DNA of 64,000 nt, taken from NCBI GenBank assembly GCA_902806095.1, contig CADCVF010000069.1:1-64000 (forward strand), in the 5' to 3' direction. This stretch comes from an uncultured Rubrobacteraceae bacterium (lineage in GTDB: Bacteria > Actinomycetota > Rubrobacteria > Rubrobacterales > Rubrobacteraceae). A program made the translations under genes and the position numbers. The notes beneath the pieces are model-generated. The model was not told the origin of the DNA and made no database searches. It worked only from the letters and a program-made list of their open reading frames with translations. Positions 53,516-61,716 of the stretch are shown one piece after another. Numbering within the stretch: position 1 is the first letter of the stretch; each line of letters begins with the position of its first letter.

Positions 53516-54292
53516 ATGCTGCTCGAGGGTAAGAACGCCGTGATCTACGGAGGTGGAGGAAAAGTAGGCGGCGCAGTCGCCTGTGCTTTCGCCAGGGAGG
53601 GGGCTAGTGTCTTTCTCACCGGACGCACCATTGCTACCCTCGACGAGGTCGCCGAGGATATAACCTCTGCTGGAGGAGTCGCCGAGACGTCGCAGGTAGA
53701 TGCGCTCGACGAACGGGCCGTCGAGGAACACATCGGCGAGGTGGTGGAGCGAGCGGGGAGCGTTGATGTCTCCTTCAACGCCATCTCGATACAGGACGTA
53801 CAGTCGATCCCGCTCGTGGAGATGTCACGCGAGGACTTTGTGCGCCCGATCTGCACAGGCACGACGACGCATTTCCTGACTGCCAGGGCGGCGGCGCGGC
53901 GCATGGCCACGCAGGGCTCGGGCGTGATCCTGACGTTCTCCGCCTCGGCCGTCCGCGCGTTCTTCCCTGGCGTCTACGTAGGAGGATTCGGGATCGCATG
54001 CACGGCGATCGAAGCCCTCACAAAGCAGCTCGCGGCGGAGGTCGGGCCAAGCGGCATCCGCGTGAACTGCCTGCGTTCGGAAGGGATACCGGAGTCCTGG
54101 GAGGGTGCTTCGACCGAGGACTGGTCGGCTCCTACAGAGGAAGTGGAGGCGTTCTTGAAGGAAAGGTCGCTGCTGGGCCGGGTGACGACGCTGGCCGATG
54201 TGGGTAACGCAGCGGTGTTTCTGGCCTCGGACCGGGCCGGCGCGACGACAGGGACTGTCTTCAACCTGACCTCCGGCACGGTCGTCGACTAG
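53516..54292 (+). CDS. Short-chain dehydrogenase-fold protein lacking the catalytic YxxxK
   Basis: A 258-residue Rossmann-fold protein of the SDR superfamily. The cofactor loop is VIYGGGGKVGGAVACAFARE. The catalytic helix, aligned through EALTKQLAAEVGPSGIRVNC, reads FGIACTAIEAL: Phe replaces Tyr and Cys replaces Lys of Y-x-x-x-K, while the preceding Ser region (TFSASAV) remains. It may bind a dinucleotide without usual dehydrogenase chemistry. Start ATG 53516 follows AGGAGG by 6 bases. Confidence 0.8.
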   Translation: MLLEGKNAVIYGGGGKVGGAVACAFAREGASVFLTGRTIATLDEVAEDITSAGGVAETSQVDALDERAVEEHIGEVVERAGSVDVSFNAISIQDVQSIPLVEMSREDFVRPICTGTTTHFLTARAAARRMATQGSGVILTFSASAVRAFFPGVYVGGFGIACTAIEALTKQLAAEVGPSGIRVNCLRSEGIPESWEGASTEDWSAPTEEVEAFLKERSLLGRVTTLADVGNAAVFLASDRAGATTGTVFNLTSGTVVD

Positions 54293-54350
54293 AGAGGATT
54301 GCCGGTAACCCGTGGAGCCCGTCGATCCACCATCGAGAGGGGTAAAGCTA

Positions 54351-55463
54351 ATGACCGACATTCAGAATGAGGTCCAGGAAGCCATCGACGAGCTGGTCGA
54401 GTCCGGCGCCGAGCGCGGCCTGCAGGTCACCGTACACCAAAATGGCGAGCAGGTGGCTGACGCCGTTGCCGGCGTCGCCGACCCGGAGACCGGACGTCTC
54501 GTCACGCCGGACACTCCCTTCTACGCCTACTCGGTCGGCAAGGGTGCGACGGCGACCGTGGCGCATGTGCTCGTAGAGCGCGGCGCCTTCGGCTACGAGA
54601 CGAGAATCGTGGAACTGTGGCCCGAGTTCGGCGCCCGCGGGAAGGAGGCGGCGACCGTGCGGCACGTCCTGACGCACACGGTCGGCGTGCCAGGTATACC
54701 GGCTGGCACCACGCCGGAGGACCTGTGCGACTGGGACAAGATGTGCGCCATGATCGCGGATGCGGAGCCGTGGTGGGAGCCGGGCGCAAAGACCGCCTAT
54801 CACGCATATCCGTTCGGCTACATCATCGGCGAGATCGTCCGCCGGACCACTGGCAAGCCTATCTCGCAGGTACTTAGGGAGGACGTAGCCGGGCCGCTCG
54901 GCGTAGAAAACGAAGTCTACTTCGGCATGCCCGAGTCTGAGCATGGCAGGCTCGCTCGCCTGGAAGACATGGAGGGTAGCGCGGAGTTTCTCGCCTCGAT
55001 GCCGGACGATTCGCCGTTCTTCGAGTTGGGGCCGCGGGCGACCACCCCGACCGCTGAGTTCGGCAACCGCACCGACATCCTGAACGCCGACATCCCGGCC
55101 GGCGGCAAGATGTCCGCGCGTGCGATGGCACGCATGTACACCGCGCTGCTCGGGGAGGTGGACGGCGTCAGGCTCATATCGCCCGAACGGCTGCGCGAAA
55201 TTTCCGCCCCGGCCTTCAGCGGGGAGGACCAGATCATGGGCAACCCTGTCACGTGGGCTTTGGGTTACGCTATCGGCCGCATCGGGACCGAAGCGCACGA
55301 GACGCCGAGCGTGTTCGGGTGGGGAGGTGTCGGAGGGAGTTACGCGTGCGCCGACACCGCCACGGGGACCACGTTTGCGCTGACCAAGAACCGCCTCACC
55401 CCTGATTTCGGCGCCGCCGAACAAATCGCCGGGATCGTCGCGAAGGCTGTAGCAGAGAGTTAG
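54351..55463 (+). CDS. Beta-lactamase-family serine hydrolase
   Basis: A 370-residue serine hydrolase of the class C beta-lactamase/EstB fold. The Ser-x-x-Lys motif is in YSVGKGATAT near residue 64-68, and a Tyr motif is in YHAYPFGYIIGE near residue 150. The FGWGGVGGSYACAD segment near the C-terminus fits the family. No signal peptide, so a cytosolic esterase or peptidase is likely rather than a beta-lactamase. Start ATG 54351 follows GAGAGGGG. Confidence 0.85.
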   Translation: MTDIQNEVQEAIDELVESGAERGLQVTVHQNGEQVADAVAGVADPETGRLVTPDTPFYAYSVGKGATATVAHVLVERGAFGYETRIVELWPEFGARGKEAATVRHVLTHTVGVPGIPAGTTPEDLCDWDKMCAMIADAEPWWEPGAKTAYHAYPFGYIIGEIVRRTTGKPISQVLREDVAGPLGVENEVYFGMPESEHGRLARLEDMEGSAEFLASMPDDSPFFELGPRATTPTAEFGNRTDILNADIPAGGKMSARAMARMYTALLGEVDGVRLISPERLREISAPAFSGEDQIMGNPVTWALGYAIGRIGTEAHETPSVFGWGGVGGSYACADTATGTTFALTKNRLTPDFGAAEQIAGIVAKAVAES

Positions 55464-55513
55464 ACGGCGGCACGGTCAGGAGACGGATGTGATTAAGGTA
55501 CGAAGGAGGTTTG

Positions 55514-56074
55514 ATGAGAAGACTCATGGCAATAGAGTTGGTGTCGGTCGATGGCGTCATGGAGTCGCCGGGAGAGTGGGCTTTCTCATACTCTGACGAC
55601 GAGATGGAGCGAGAGAACGCGGCGGGGATGGACGCGTCAGACGCGTTGTTGCTGGGGAGGACGACGTACGAGGAGTTCGCCTCCTTCTGGCCCAACCAAC
55701 CGGGGGGCACGCAAATGGTGGACTACATAAACGGCGTGCAGAAATTGGTCGTCTCGGGGACGTTGGAGGAGTCCCTCGAGTGGAATAACTCGACCCTGAT
55801 CAAGGGTGACGTCGCGGAGGAAATAGCCAGGCTGAAACGGCAGCCCGGCAAGAACATTACGATCACGGGCAGCGTCACCCTAGTCCGGTCGCTGATACGA
55901 GCCAGGCTTCTCGACGAGCTTAGGCTCATGGTACATCCCGTGATTCTGGGCAACGGGAAGCGTCTCTTCGAGGACGGTGGACATCGGGAAGTTCTGGAAC
56001 TCGTAGACTCGAAGACCTTTGGCACAGGCGTCGTCTCTCTCACCTACCGGCCGTCGAGTGAACAGGGTTCTTAG
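55514..56074 (+). CDS. RibD C-terminal-like (dihydrofolate reductase family) protein
   Basis: A 186-residue NADPH-binding protein of the RibD C-terminal/DHFR-like superfamily. Motifs are the N-terminal ELVSVDGVMESPGEWAFSY, DALLLGRTTYEEFASFWP and KNITITGSVTLVRSLI. Probably a reductase of unknown substrate. ATG 55514 follows AAGGAGG; ATG 55526 is possible. The TAG stop coincides with the left end of the neighbouring insertion sequence (TA at 56072-56073). Confidence 0.82.
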   Translation: MRRLMAIELVSVDGVMESPGEWAFSYSDDEMERENAAGMDASDALLLGRTTYEEFASFWPNQPGGTQMVDYINGVQKLVVSGTLEESLEWNNSTLIKGDVAEEIARLKRQPGKNITITGSVTLVRSLIRARLLDELRLMVHPVILGNGKRLFEDGGHREVLELVDSKTFGTGVVSLTYRPSSEQGS

Positions 56075-56081
56075 TGCATGA

Positions 56082-56702
56082 TCAAGCGACCTCCTGTGGA
56101 ATGGAGAGATGCTCGTGATGCGGACAGCCAAACGCCCCGCAAACCCTGTCGGCCAATTCGTAGGACCCCAGCAGCCCGTCGAACTCGACGACCCTCCGTT
56201 TGCCATGAACCCACTTGGGCTCGATGGCGTTCAGCCAAGGGCTCTGCTTCGGAAGGAGGCAGCTCACGATCCTCACTCCCTCGCCGCTCTCCTTGACTTC
56301 TCGGTGGTGTTTTCCGAGCCATCTCTTGACCTCTTTGGAGATGTGCCAGCTCGCGTTGTCCCAGATCAGAAGCAGGGTCTTCTTGCCCAGTCCTTCGAGT
56401 TCCTCGCAGCACCACGAGAGGAATTGCGTCGTTATGGAACTCACGGGCCGACCATCGACGAACCTCAGCCACATGTCGCCGAGGGGTCGGGGCAGGTAGA
56501 GTCCGTAACAGGATATGGCCTTCGGCTCGGGGTCGTCTTTGGCGACCGACCGCTGGATCATGCGATCGGGCTTCTTCTCCTCGGAGAAGCTGCTCAACGT
56601 GGGCAGGGCGACCCGGCTCCACCAGCACTCGTCCTGGAAGCCTACTGCCCACTCCTCCGGGTTGGCCTCCGCCACCTCCATCAGTCGGTCGCGCCTCCTT
56701 TT
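56082..56702 (-). CDS. IS630 transposase, catalytic frame (OrfB)
   Basis: The DDE catalytic domain, read as continuation of OrfA in the -1 frame: KKRRRDRLMEVAEANPEEWA, then Asp in GFQDECWW, Asp in LLIWDNASWHISK, and Glu in LNAIEPKWVHGKRR. The frame is open further upstream but the part before KKRRRD is antisense noise. The reading suggests a full DDE set and a potentially functional transposase if frameshifting occurs. It ends at 56082. Confidence 0.8.
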   Translation of the reverse strand, partial: KRRRDRLMEVAEANPEEWAVGFQDECWWSRVALPTLSSFSEEKKPDRMIQRSVAKDDPEPKAISCYGLYLPRPLGDMWLRFVDGRPVSSITTQFLSWCCEELEGLGKKTLLLIWDNASWHISKEVKRWLGKHHREVKESGEGVRIVSCLLPKQSPWLNAIEPKWVHGKRRVVEFDGLLGSYELADRVCGAFGCPHHEHLSIPQEVA

Positions 56703-57211
56703 TTTCGTTCGTACAGGGGGTCTGGGGAAGTGATCCAGCGTTTGGCCCGCTGCCAGCGTATCCCGAGCAGACGCGAGAGGGTGGCGCGGATGGTCTCCCC
56801 CGAGACCCGCCTCCCGCTGAGCCCTTCCTCGAAAGCGACCTCCGCGGCCATCTCCAAAGTCCACAGGCTACTCTGGTATCCGAACTCCCTCGGGGAGCGG
56901 TGCAAAAGCCCCCTCAATGCTTCGGCGCCCTCCCCGTCGAAGGCGGCGTGTACATGCTTCGGGCGCGAGGAGCCTGGGGTGAGGGCGTCCATGCCCCTCT
57001 GGTTGAAGGCGTGGATGGCGTTGCGCGCCGTCTGCGAGCCGCACCCGAGGCTCTCGGCGATCTTGGGCGGCGAGAGGCCGCGGGCGCTGGCGAGCAGTAT
57101 CTGGCATCGGCGCATCACGAAGGTCTCCCTGGAGCGCAGCCCCGCTTCGAGGCTCTCACGCTCTTGCTTTGACAGTTCCCGGACAAAGATCGGAGGTTTC
57201 ATGGAAGCCAC
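56681..57211 (-). CDS. IS630 transposase, N-terminal frame (OrfA)
   Basis: A 176-residue DNA-binding part. It has a helix-turn-helix region with RGLSPPKIAESLGCGSQTAR and a second GLSGRRVSGETIRATLSRLL, typical of IS630 N-terminal domains. It ends at YERKKGGATD just after a run of seven A on the coding strand (T7 at 56699-56705), where a -1 frameshift would join it to the catalytic frame. Confidence 0.8.
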   Translation of the reverse strand: MASMKPPIFVRELSKQERESLEAGLRSRETFVMRRCQILLASARGLSPPKIAESLGCGSQTARNAIHAFNQRGMDALTPGSSRPKHVHAAFDGEGAEALRGLLHRSPREFGYQSSLWTLEMAAEVAFEEGLSGRRVSGETIRATLSRLLGIRWQRAKRWITSPDPLYERKKGGATD

Positions 57212-57254
57212 TATAGCTCATCGCACACAACCCTCTCTGAGGATGCATTAGGTG

Positions 57255-57332
57255 ATGGAGCCCGACGGCAACGGCTGGGTCAGCCTCGCCCGTGACTGGG
57301 CGGCAGTGGAGAGACAGGATACGGGGCCGTGA
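57255..57332 (+). CDS. Small coupled reading frame or gene scrap
   Basis: A 25-residue frame, MEPDGNGWVSLARDWAAVER then QDTGP, that overlaps the start of the next gene (CCGTGA, GTG of 57329). It starts 5 bases right of the insertion sequence, so it may be the 3' scrap of a gene that the element separated. No family recognised. Confidence 0.3.
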   Translation: MEPDGNGWVSLARDWAAVERQDTGP

Positions 57333-57730
57333 GTGAGCGGCTGAGATCGGTCGTCGAGCAACTGGGCATCCGGCCGGATGACCGGGTGCTGGAGATCGGG
57401 TGCGGACACGGGGTCGCGGCGACATTGGTTTGCGAGCGGCTCGAAGAAGGCCATCTCACCGCCGTAGACCGCTCGGCGAAGATGATCGAAGCCGCGACGC
57501 GCCGAAATGCGGCGCACATCGAAGCCGGCAGGGCCGAGTTCCTCGTCGCTGACCTCGAGGATCTCGACCTTGGACACCGTCGCTTCGACAAGATCTTCGC
57601 GGTCCGTGTGGGCCACTTTCACCGCGAGCCCGAGCGTGCACGCGGCATCGCGGAGAGATGGCTCGCGCCCGGCGGAGCAGTCTTCGTTGTGTTCGACCAG
57701 CCGGCAACCAGGAGGAAAGAGAACCCGTGA
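57329..57730 (+). CDS. SAM-dependent class I methyltransferase, short
   Basis: A 133-residue protein with the SAM-binding core: RVLEIGCGHGVAATLV (motif I) near residue 19-34, then HLTAVDRSAKMIEAA and VADLEDLDLG. Class I methyltransferases usually exceed 200 residues; this one stops after motif IV-V (WLAPGGAVFVVFDQP), so it may be truncated or a minimal form. The start GTG 57329 is coupled to the preceding small frame, and its stop overlaps the next start. Confidence 0.75.
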   Translation: MSERLRSVVEQLGIRPDDRVLEIGCGHGVAATLVCERLEEGHLTAVDRSAKMIEAATRRNAAHIEAGRAEFLVADLEDLDLGHRRFDKIFAVRVGHFHREPERARGIAERWLAPGGAVFVVFDQPATRRKENP

Positions 57731-58272
57731 GAAAACAAGTGCTGTTCATCCACGGCGGCGGAGAAGGAGCATACGAAGAAGACAAGAAGCTGGCGGCGAG
57801 CCTGCTGGATGCACTTGGGACCGCATACGACGTGTGGTGTCCACAAATGCCGGATGAAGGCAGCCCCGAGTATGAGGCATGGAAAGATCAGATAGCAGAA
57901 GAACTCACCACGCTGGACGGCGAGGTGATCCTTGTCGGGCATTCTTTGGGAGCTTCGATCCTGTTGAAGTACCTTTCTGAAGAAAAGGTGGAAGATCGAG
58001 TTCCCGGGCTTTTCCTTATCGCGCCACCCTACTGGGGCACCGAGGATTGGGAAGTCAGCGAGTACGCGCTGCACGAAGACTTTGCGTCGAAGCTCCCCGA
58101 AGAGTTGCCAATGTTCTTCTACCACAGCCGCGATGACGAATGGGTGCCGTTAGTACACCTTGCGCTGTACGCGGAAAGACTCCCGCGGGCGACCATTCAC
58201 GAGTTTGATGATCGCGGACATCAGTTCGACGACGATCTGTCCGAAGTCGCTCGTGACATCGAAGGGCTGTAA
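57727..58272 (+). CDS. RBBP9/YdeN-like alpha/beta hydrolase
   Basis: A 181-residue serine hydrolase-fold protein. Motifs are QVLFIHGGGEGAYEEDKKLA, the nucleophile elbow LVGHSLGASILLKYL near residue 78, and FDDRGHQFDDD for the catalytic His. This matches the small RBBP9/YdeN group. Start GTG 57727 overlaps the methyltransferase stop (GTGA), with AGGAGG 11 bases upstream. Confidence 0.85.
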   Translation: MRKQVLFIHGGGEGAYEEDKKLAASLLDALGTAYDVWCPQMPDEGSPEYEAWKDQIAEELTTLDGEVILVGHSLGASILLKYLSEEKVEDRVPGLFLIAPPYWGTEDWEVSEYALHEDFASKLPEELPMFFYHSRDDEWVPLVHLALYAERLPRATIHEFDDRGHQFDDDLSEVARDIEGL

Positions 58273-58282
58273 AGGAGACGAA

Positions 58283-59311
58283 ATGAAGGATGAGCCGAAA
58301 GGCAACTACGCTGAGGTGAACGGCCTAAATATGTACTACGAGGTCCATGGCACGGGACAGCCGTTGGTCTTGCTGCACGGCGCCTACATGACGATCGACG
58401 CAATGGGAGAGATCATGCCGGGGCTTGCTGAGAGCAGGCAGGTCATCGCCGTCGAGCTTCAGGGTCACGGGCGCACTGCGGACGTAGATCGTCCGCTTAC
58501 CTATGAGCAGATGGCCGACGACGTGGCCGCTCTGCTGCGCCACATTGACATCGCGAGCGTCGACGTCTTCGGCTACAGCATGGGCGGCGGCGTCGCGTTT
58601 CAGCTCGCGATCCGGCATCCAGAACTGGTACGCAAGCTGGTGGCCGCCTCGGTCTCCTACACGCACGACGGCATGCACCCCGAACTGCTCACGATGTTCC
58701 CGGCCATCACACCCGCTCTTTTTGCCGGGTCGCCTCTCGAAGAGGCTTACCTCCAGACCGCGCCGAACCCCGAAGATTTCCCCACGTTGGTCGAGAAACT
58801 GAAGCAGCTCGACTCGACGCCCTACGCATGGCCGGCGGAGGACATCCGAGGTATCGCGGCGCCCACTTTGTTCATCGTCGGCGATTCCGACGCCGTTCGG
58901 CTCGAGCACGCCGTCGAGCTGTTTCGGCTGCTCGGCGGCGGCGTGATGGGAGATCTGACCGGCCTCCCGAAATCCCAACTCGCGGTGCTCCCTGGCACCA
59001 CCCACTTCGTCCCCCCCGATAACGGCGTCCTGGACCGCGCGCTTTGGTTGCTCCCCATGATCGGCGAGTTTCTCGACGTGCCCATGCCGGAAGAGGAGGA
59101 ACGTAGCGATGAACAGGAGAGCGACCTTCCGGGCGAGTTAGGCAGGCCGGCGCGACGGGCGCTCACCGGGGCGGGATACGTGCGGCTCGAACAGCTCACC
59201 AGTCTCAGCGAGGCCGAAGTCCTGAAGTTGCATGGCATGGGACCCAGAGCGCTGGATCAGATCCGCCGCGCCCTCGCCGCCAGGGGCCAATCATTCGCCG
59301 ACGGCTCTTGA
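58283..59311 (+). CDS. Alpha/beta hydrolase fused to a helix-hairpin-helix-like tail
   Basis: A 342-residue protein. Residues 1-265 are an alpha/beta hydrolase (LVLLHGAYMTID; nucleophile in DVFGYSMGGGVAFQLA; His in PGTTHFVPP). The last 70 residues, after an acidic linker EEEERSDEQ, read GRPARRALTGAGYVRLEQLT followed by a L-H-G-M-G-P-R-A-L motif. This resembles the helix-hairpin-helix of RNA polymerase alpha C-terminal-type domains. ATG 58283 follows AAAGGAG. Confidence 0.8.
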   Translation: MKDEPKGNYAEVNGLNMYYEVHGTGQPLVLLHGAYMTIDAMGEIMPGLAESRQVIAVELQGHGRTADVDRPLTYEQMADDVAALLRHIDIASVDVFGYSMGGGVAFQLAIRHPELVRKLVAASVSYTHDGMHPELLTMFPAITPALFAGSPLEEAYLQTAPNPEDFPTLVEKLKQLDSTPYAWPAEDIRGIAAPTLFIVGDSDAVRLEHAVELFRLLGGGVMGDLTGLPKSQLAVLPGTTHFVPPDNGVLDRALWLLPMIGEFLDVPMPEEEERSDEQESDLPGELGRPARRALTGAGYVRLEQLTSLSEAEVLKLHGMGPRALDQIRRALAARGQSFADGS

Positions 59312-59351
59312 CTGCCTCATACCGAAAGGATAAAGGAGGCGGGAACCAACC

Positions 59352-59512
59352 ATGACCGACGACGAGATCCGAGCTTCTCACGCCAAGGGCGAGACTGAAC
59401 TGCACGGGGATTCTGGCCGGTCGGCGTGATGCGCCGCTATGAGCGAGACGCCGATGGCAGCGGATGGCACGACGGGCAACTCATGGACCTCCTCGCCGAG
59501 GAGCTAAGATAA
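59352..59512 (+). pseudogene. Two short coupled frames, likely a gene remnant
   Basis: A 25-residue frame (MTDDEIRASHAKGETELHGD...) from ATG 59352, well placed after AAGGAGG, stops at TGA 59427-59429. ATG 59429 overlaps that stop (TGATG) and opens a 27-residue frame with DADGSGWHDGQLMDLLAEEL. Together they look like a small gene split by a frameshift. The IS200/IS605 element lies right after it. Family not recognised. Confidence 0.35.
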
Positions 59513-59635
59513 AGGGTCGTACGACCCCGGCGGGTTCACAAGAGCCGTCGCCGGAGTCCAGGGGCTAACCATGCTCCAGGAGCGAAGTAGAGAAGGAGGA
59601 TCGTGACGACTCTGCCAGCTAAAGCAGGCAGCTTC
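59513..59635 (-). ncRNA. Candidate omega RNA / right end of the IS605 element
   Basis: The 3' flank of tnpB carries compact stems: CTGCC/GGCAG at 59612-59631 right past the stop, CCGGCG/CGCCGG at 59527-59554, and GGGTCGTACGACCC at 59514-59527. TnpB proteins use RNA made from this region as guide, ending at the element border. The RNA would run on the minus strand with the guide read from the flank beyond 59513. Confidence 0.45.
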
Positions 59636-60766
59636 TCAGGCAACGCTTGCGGCAACCCGCTGCGTTCGCACCTGATCGCTCCGTCCGAGCGAGAGGATGT
59701 TCTTGGCGGCGTTGACGTCCCGGTCGGCCACGTAGCCACAAGAGCACACATGCATCCGATCCGAGAGTGTCTTCTTCACCTCCCCCATAGCACCACACGA
59801 GCTACACGCCTGCGTGGTGTTGCGAGGATCGACCGCTATAATCCTCGTACCAGCTTCTTCCGCTTTGTACGAGAGGATGTTGACGAACTGCGCCCAACCA
59901 GCATCGTGCGTGGACTTGGCGAGGCAGGTCCTGGCGAGTCCCTTCACGTTCAGCGCTTCGACCGCTATCAGCCTATGCTCGTCTACTAGCTTGCGGGCTT
60001 CCTTGTGGTGAAAGTCTCGTCGTTGGTTGGCCGTCTTCTCGTGCAGACGAACAGCCTTCTGTCGAGCCTTGCGGCGGCGGTTAGAACCCTTCTGCTTCCG
60101 AGAGACGGAGCGTTGCGCCACCCGAAGCTGCTTCTGGGCCTTGCGGTAGTAGCGTGGTGGTCGAACGGACTCACCATCAGACGTCACGAGGAACGCCTTC
60201 AGCCCGAGGTCTATTCCAACCTCCGGCCCGTCTTGTACCGGTTCGGGGGCTTCTCCGAGGTCGCACGAGAAGATAACATACCACTTGCCGCACGCCTTCT
60301 TCAGCGAGACGGTTTTGATAGTCCCTTCGACCGGGCGATGCAGCTTGACCTTGATGTGCCCGATGTGCTGGACGTAGAGCCTGTGGTTGTCTTTCAGGCG
60401 GCACCCATCGCCGTAGGAAGGGAACTCAACAGTCCTGAAGCGGTCCTCGCCCTTGAACCGAGAATAGCCGGGACACTCTCCGGCCTTTGCCCTGCGGAAG
60501 AACGCCTTGAACGCCTTATCCAGTCTGCGAAGCGTCGCCTGGGCAGACGAGAAATTGGTCGCCGCGAAACTCGCGAGAACCTTCCGGGACTCCTTGAACC
60601 GGGCCGACTGTTCTCCGTAGGAGACGGAGCGTTCTCCACCCTCGTAAGTATCGCGCCTGTCCCTGAGAGCGAGGTTGTAGAGCCTGCGGTGCGTGGCGAG
60701 CATCGTGTCGAGAGCTTCGGCTTGGGAACGGTTCGGATAGAGTCGGTACTTGAACGCCTTCCTCAC
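59636..60766 (-). CDS. tnpB: TnpB RNA-guided nuclease/transposase accessory protein
   Basis: A 376-residue protein of the TnpB/OrfB family. RuvC motifs are VGIDLGLKAFLV (first Asp), LIAVEALNVKGL (Glu) and DRDVNAAKNIL (last Asp), so the catalytic set is complete. The zinc motif is CSSCGAMGE with VCSCG. TnpB is an RNA-guided DNA nuclease that keeps the element at its donor site. Start GTG 60766 touches the tnpA stop. Confidence 0.92.
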   Translation of the reverse strand: MRKAFKYRLYPNRSQAEALDTMLATHRRLYNLALRDRRDTYEGGERSVSYGEQSARFKESRKVLASFAATNFSSAQATLRRLDKAFKAFFRRAKAGECPGYSRFKGEDRFRTVEFPSYGDGCRLKDNHRLYVQHIGHIKVKLHRPVEGTIKTVSLKKACGKWYVIFSCDLGEAPEPVQDGPEVGIDLGLKAFLVTSDGESVRPPRYYRKAQKQLRVAQRSVSRKQKGSNRRRKARQKAVRLHEKTANQRRDFHHKEARKLVDEHRLIAVEALNVKGLARTCLAKSTHDAGWAQFVNILSYKAEEAGTRIIAVDPRNTTQACSSCGAMGEVKKTLSDRMHVCSCGYVADRDVNAAKNILSLGRSDQVRTQRVAASVA

Positions 60767-61165
60767 CTAGCCGCTCCTCGTCTGCTGGGCTGCAATGTAG
60801 CGAGCTATAGTCTTATCCGAGACATGTCCGGCAGCACCCACGTAGTAGCTACGGCTCCACAGGGACGGCATACGGCTCACGAGGTGAGCGTAGCGCTCAC
60901 GGAGGATGCGGGACGTGTAGCCCTTCAGCCGATGCGCTATCTGGGCCGGAGAGAGGTCGGGCGGAGCCTTCACGAACAGGTGTACGTGGTCAGGGCGGAT
61001 AGCAAGATGCTTCACCTCGACATCAAGCTCGGAGGCTTTCTCCCTGAGCAATGCTTCGAGGTCTTCAGCAACCTCCTCAATCAACACTGGCAGACGGTAC
61101 TTCGGACACCACACGAGGTGATAGTTGAGGTTGCTAACGCCGCCCGATGTATGCCGAAGCTCCAC
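60767..61165 (-). CDS. tnpA: TnpA Y1 transposase (IS200 type)
   Basis: A 132-residue HUH single-strand transposase. The HUH motif is in PDHVHLFVKAPP near residue 59-70, and the catalytic Tyr lies in LWSRSYYVGAAG near residue 107-118. It cuts and joins single-stranded ends at the terminal hairpins. Its stop (TAG) is followed at once by the GTG of tnpB. Confidence 0.93.
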   Translation of the reverse strand: MELRHTSGGVSNLNYHLVWCPKYRLPVLIEEVAEDLEALLREKASELDVEVKHLAIRPDHVHLFVKAPPDLSPAQIAHRLKGYTSRILRERYAHLVSRMPSLWSRSYYVGAAGHVSDKTIARYIAAQQTRSG

Positions 61166-61275
61166 ACTATAAGTATACTGCAGATGCTAGACAGAGACCA
61201 TCTATCTAACAGGAAGGAGGTGCTGCGGGATTTCCTCTGTCGCTTGAAAACGACAGTCCCCGTCCCGCACTAATA

Positions 61276-61689
61276 ATGGATTGGAAGCTAGAGGTAGTCA
61301 CGGTCCCTGTATCGGATGTTGGTCGTGCCAGAGATTTCTATGCGGAGAAGGTCGGGTTCAACGTGGACATAGACCACAGGATCAGCGACGAGGTTCGGCT
61401 CGTCCAACTGACCCCGCCAGGGTCGGCTTGTTCGATCCACCTCGGACTCAGGACCGTTGATATGGAGCCTGGCTCCATCGATGGTGTGTTCCTGGTCGTC
61501 ACGGACCTCCGCGCCGCCCGCGCCCAGCTGGTCGAGAGAGGTGTGGATGTCGGCGAGTTCCTCGTCTTCGCCGAAGGCGCTTACCGTCAGGCTCAGGAGG
61601 GCGAAGGGCTCGACCTCGTCGGGTGCGTCTTCTTCAGAGATCCAGACGGCAACCGCTGGTGCATCCAGCAGATACCCGCCCGCGATTAG
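61276..61689 (+). CDS. VOC-family protein
   Basis: A 137-residue vicinal-oxygen-chelate fold protein: KLEVVTVPVSDVGRARDFYA at the start and VFFRDPDGNRWCIQQI at the end, with GSACSIHLG in the middle. Likely a metal-dependent enzyme or binding protein. ATG 61276 starts just after the IS605 left end, so its former promoter may have been displaced. Confidence 0.83.
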   Translation: MDWKLEVVTVPVSDVGRARDFYAEKVGFNVDIDHRISDEVRLVQLTPPGSACSIHLGLRTVDMEPGSIDGVFLVVTDLRAARAQLVERGVDVGEFLVFAEGAYRQAQEGEGLDLVGCVFFRDPDGNRWCIQQIPARD

Positions 61690-61716
61690 GACAGAGAACG
61701 AAAGGACGGTAGGGAA

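Larger units (their letters stand above)
56072..57250 (-). mobile_element. IS630-type insertion sequence with two-frame transposase
   Basis: The element spans about 1179 bases between TA dinucleotides at 56072-56073 and 57249-57250. The two ends, TAGTGCATGATCA and (reverse) TAATGCATCCTCA, are imperfect inverted repeats. IS630 elements insert at TA and duplicate it. The transposase is encoded on the minus strand in two frames joined at an A7 run. Confidence 0.75.
59513..61260 (-). mobile_element. IS200/IS605-family element
   Basis: A complete element of about 1.75 kb on the minus strand with tnpA then tnpB directly joined. End hairpins are visible: CTGTCG-loop-CGACAG at 61237-61256 beside tnpA, and the palindrome GGGTCGTACGACCC at 59514-59527 beyond tnpB. 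IS200/IS605 elements transpose as single strands and use such hairpins. The borders are estimated from the hairpins. Confidence 0.75.
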
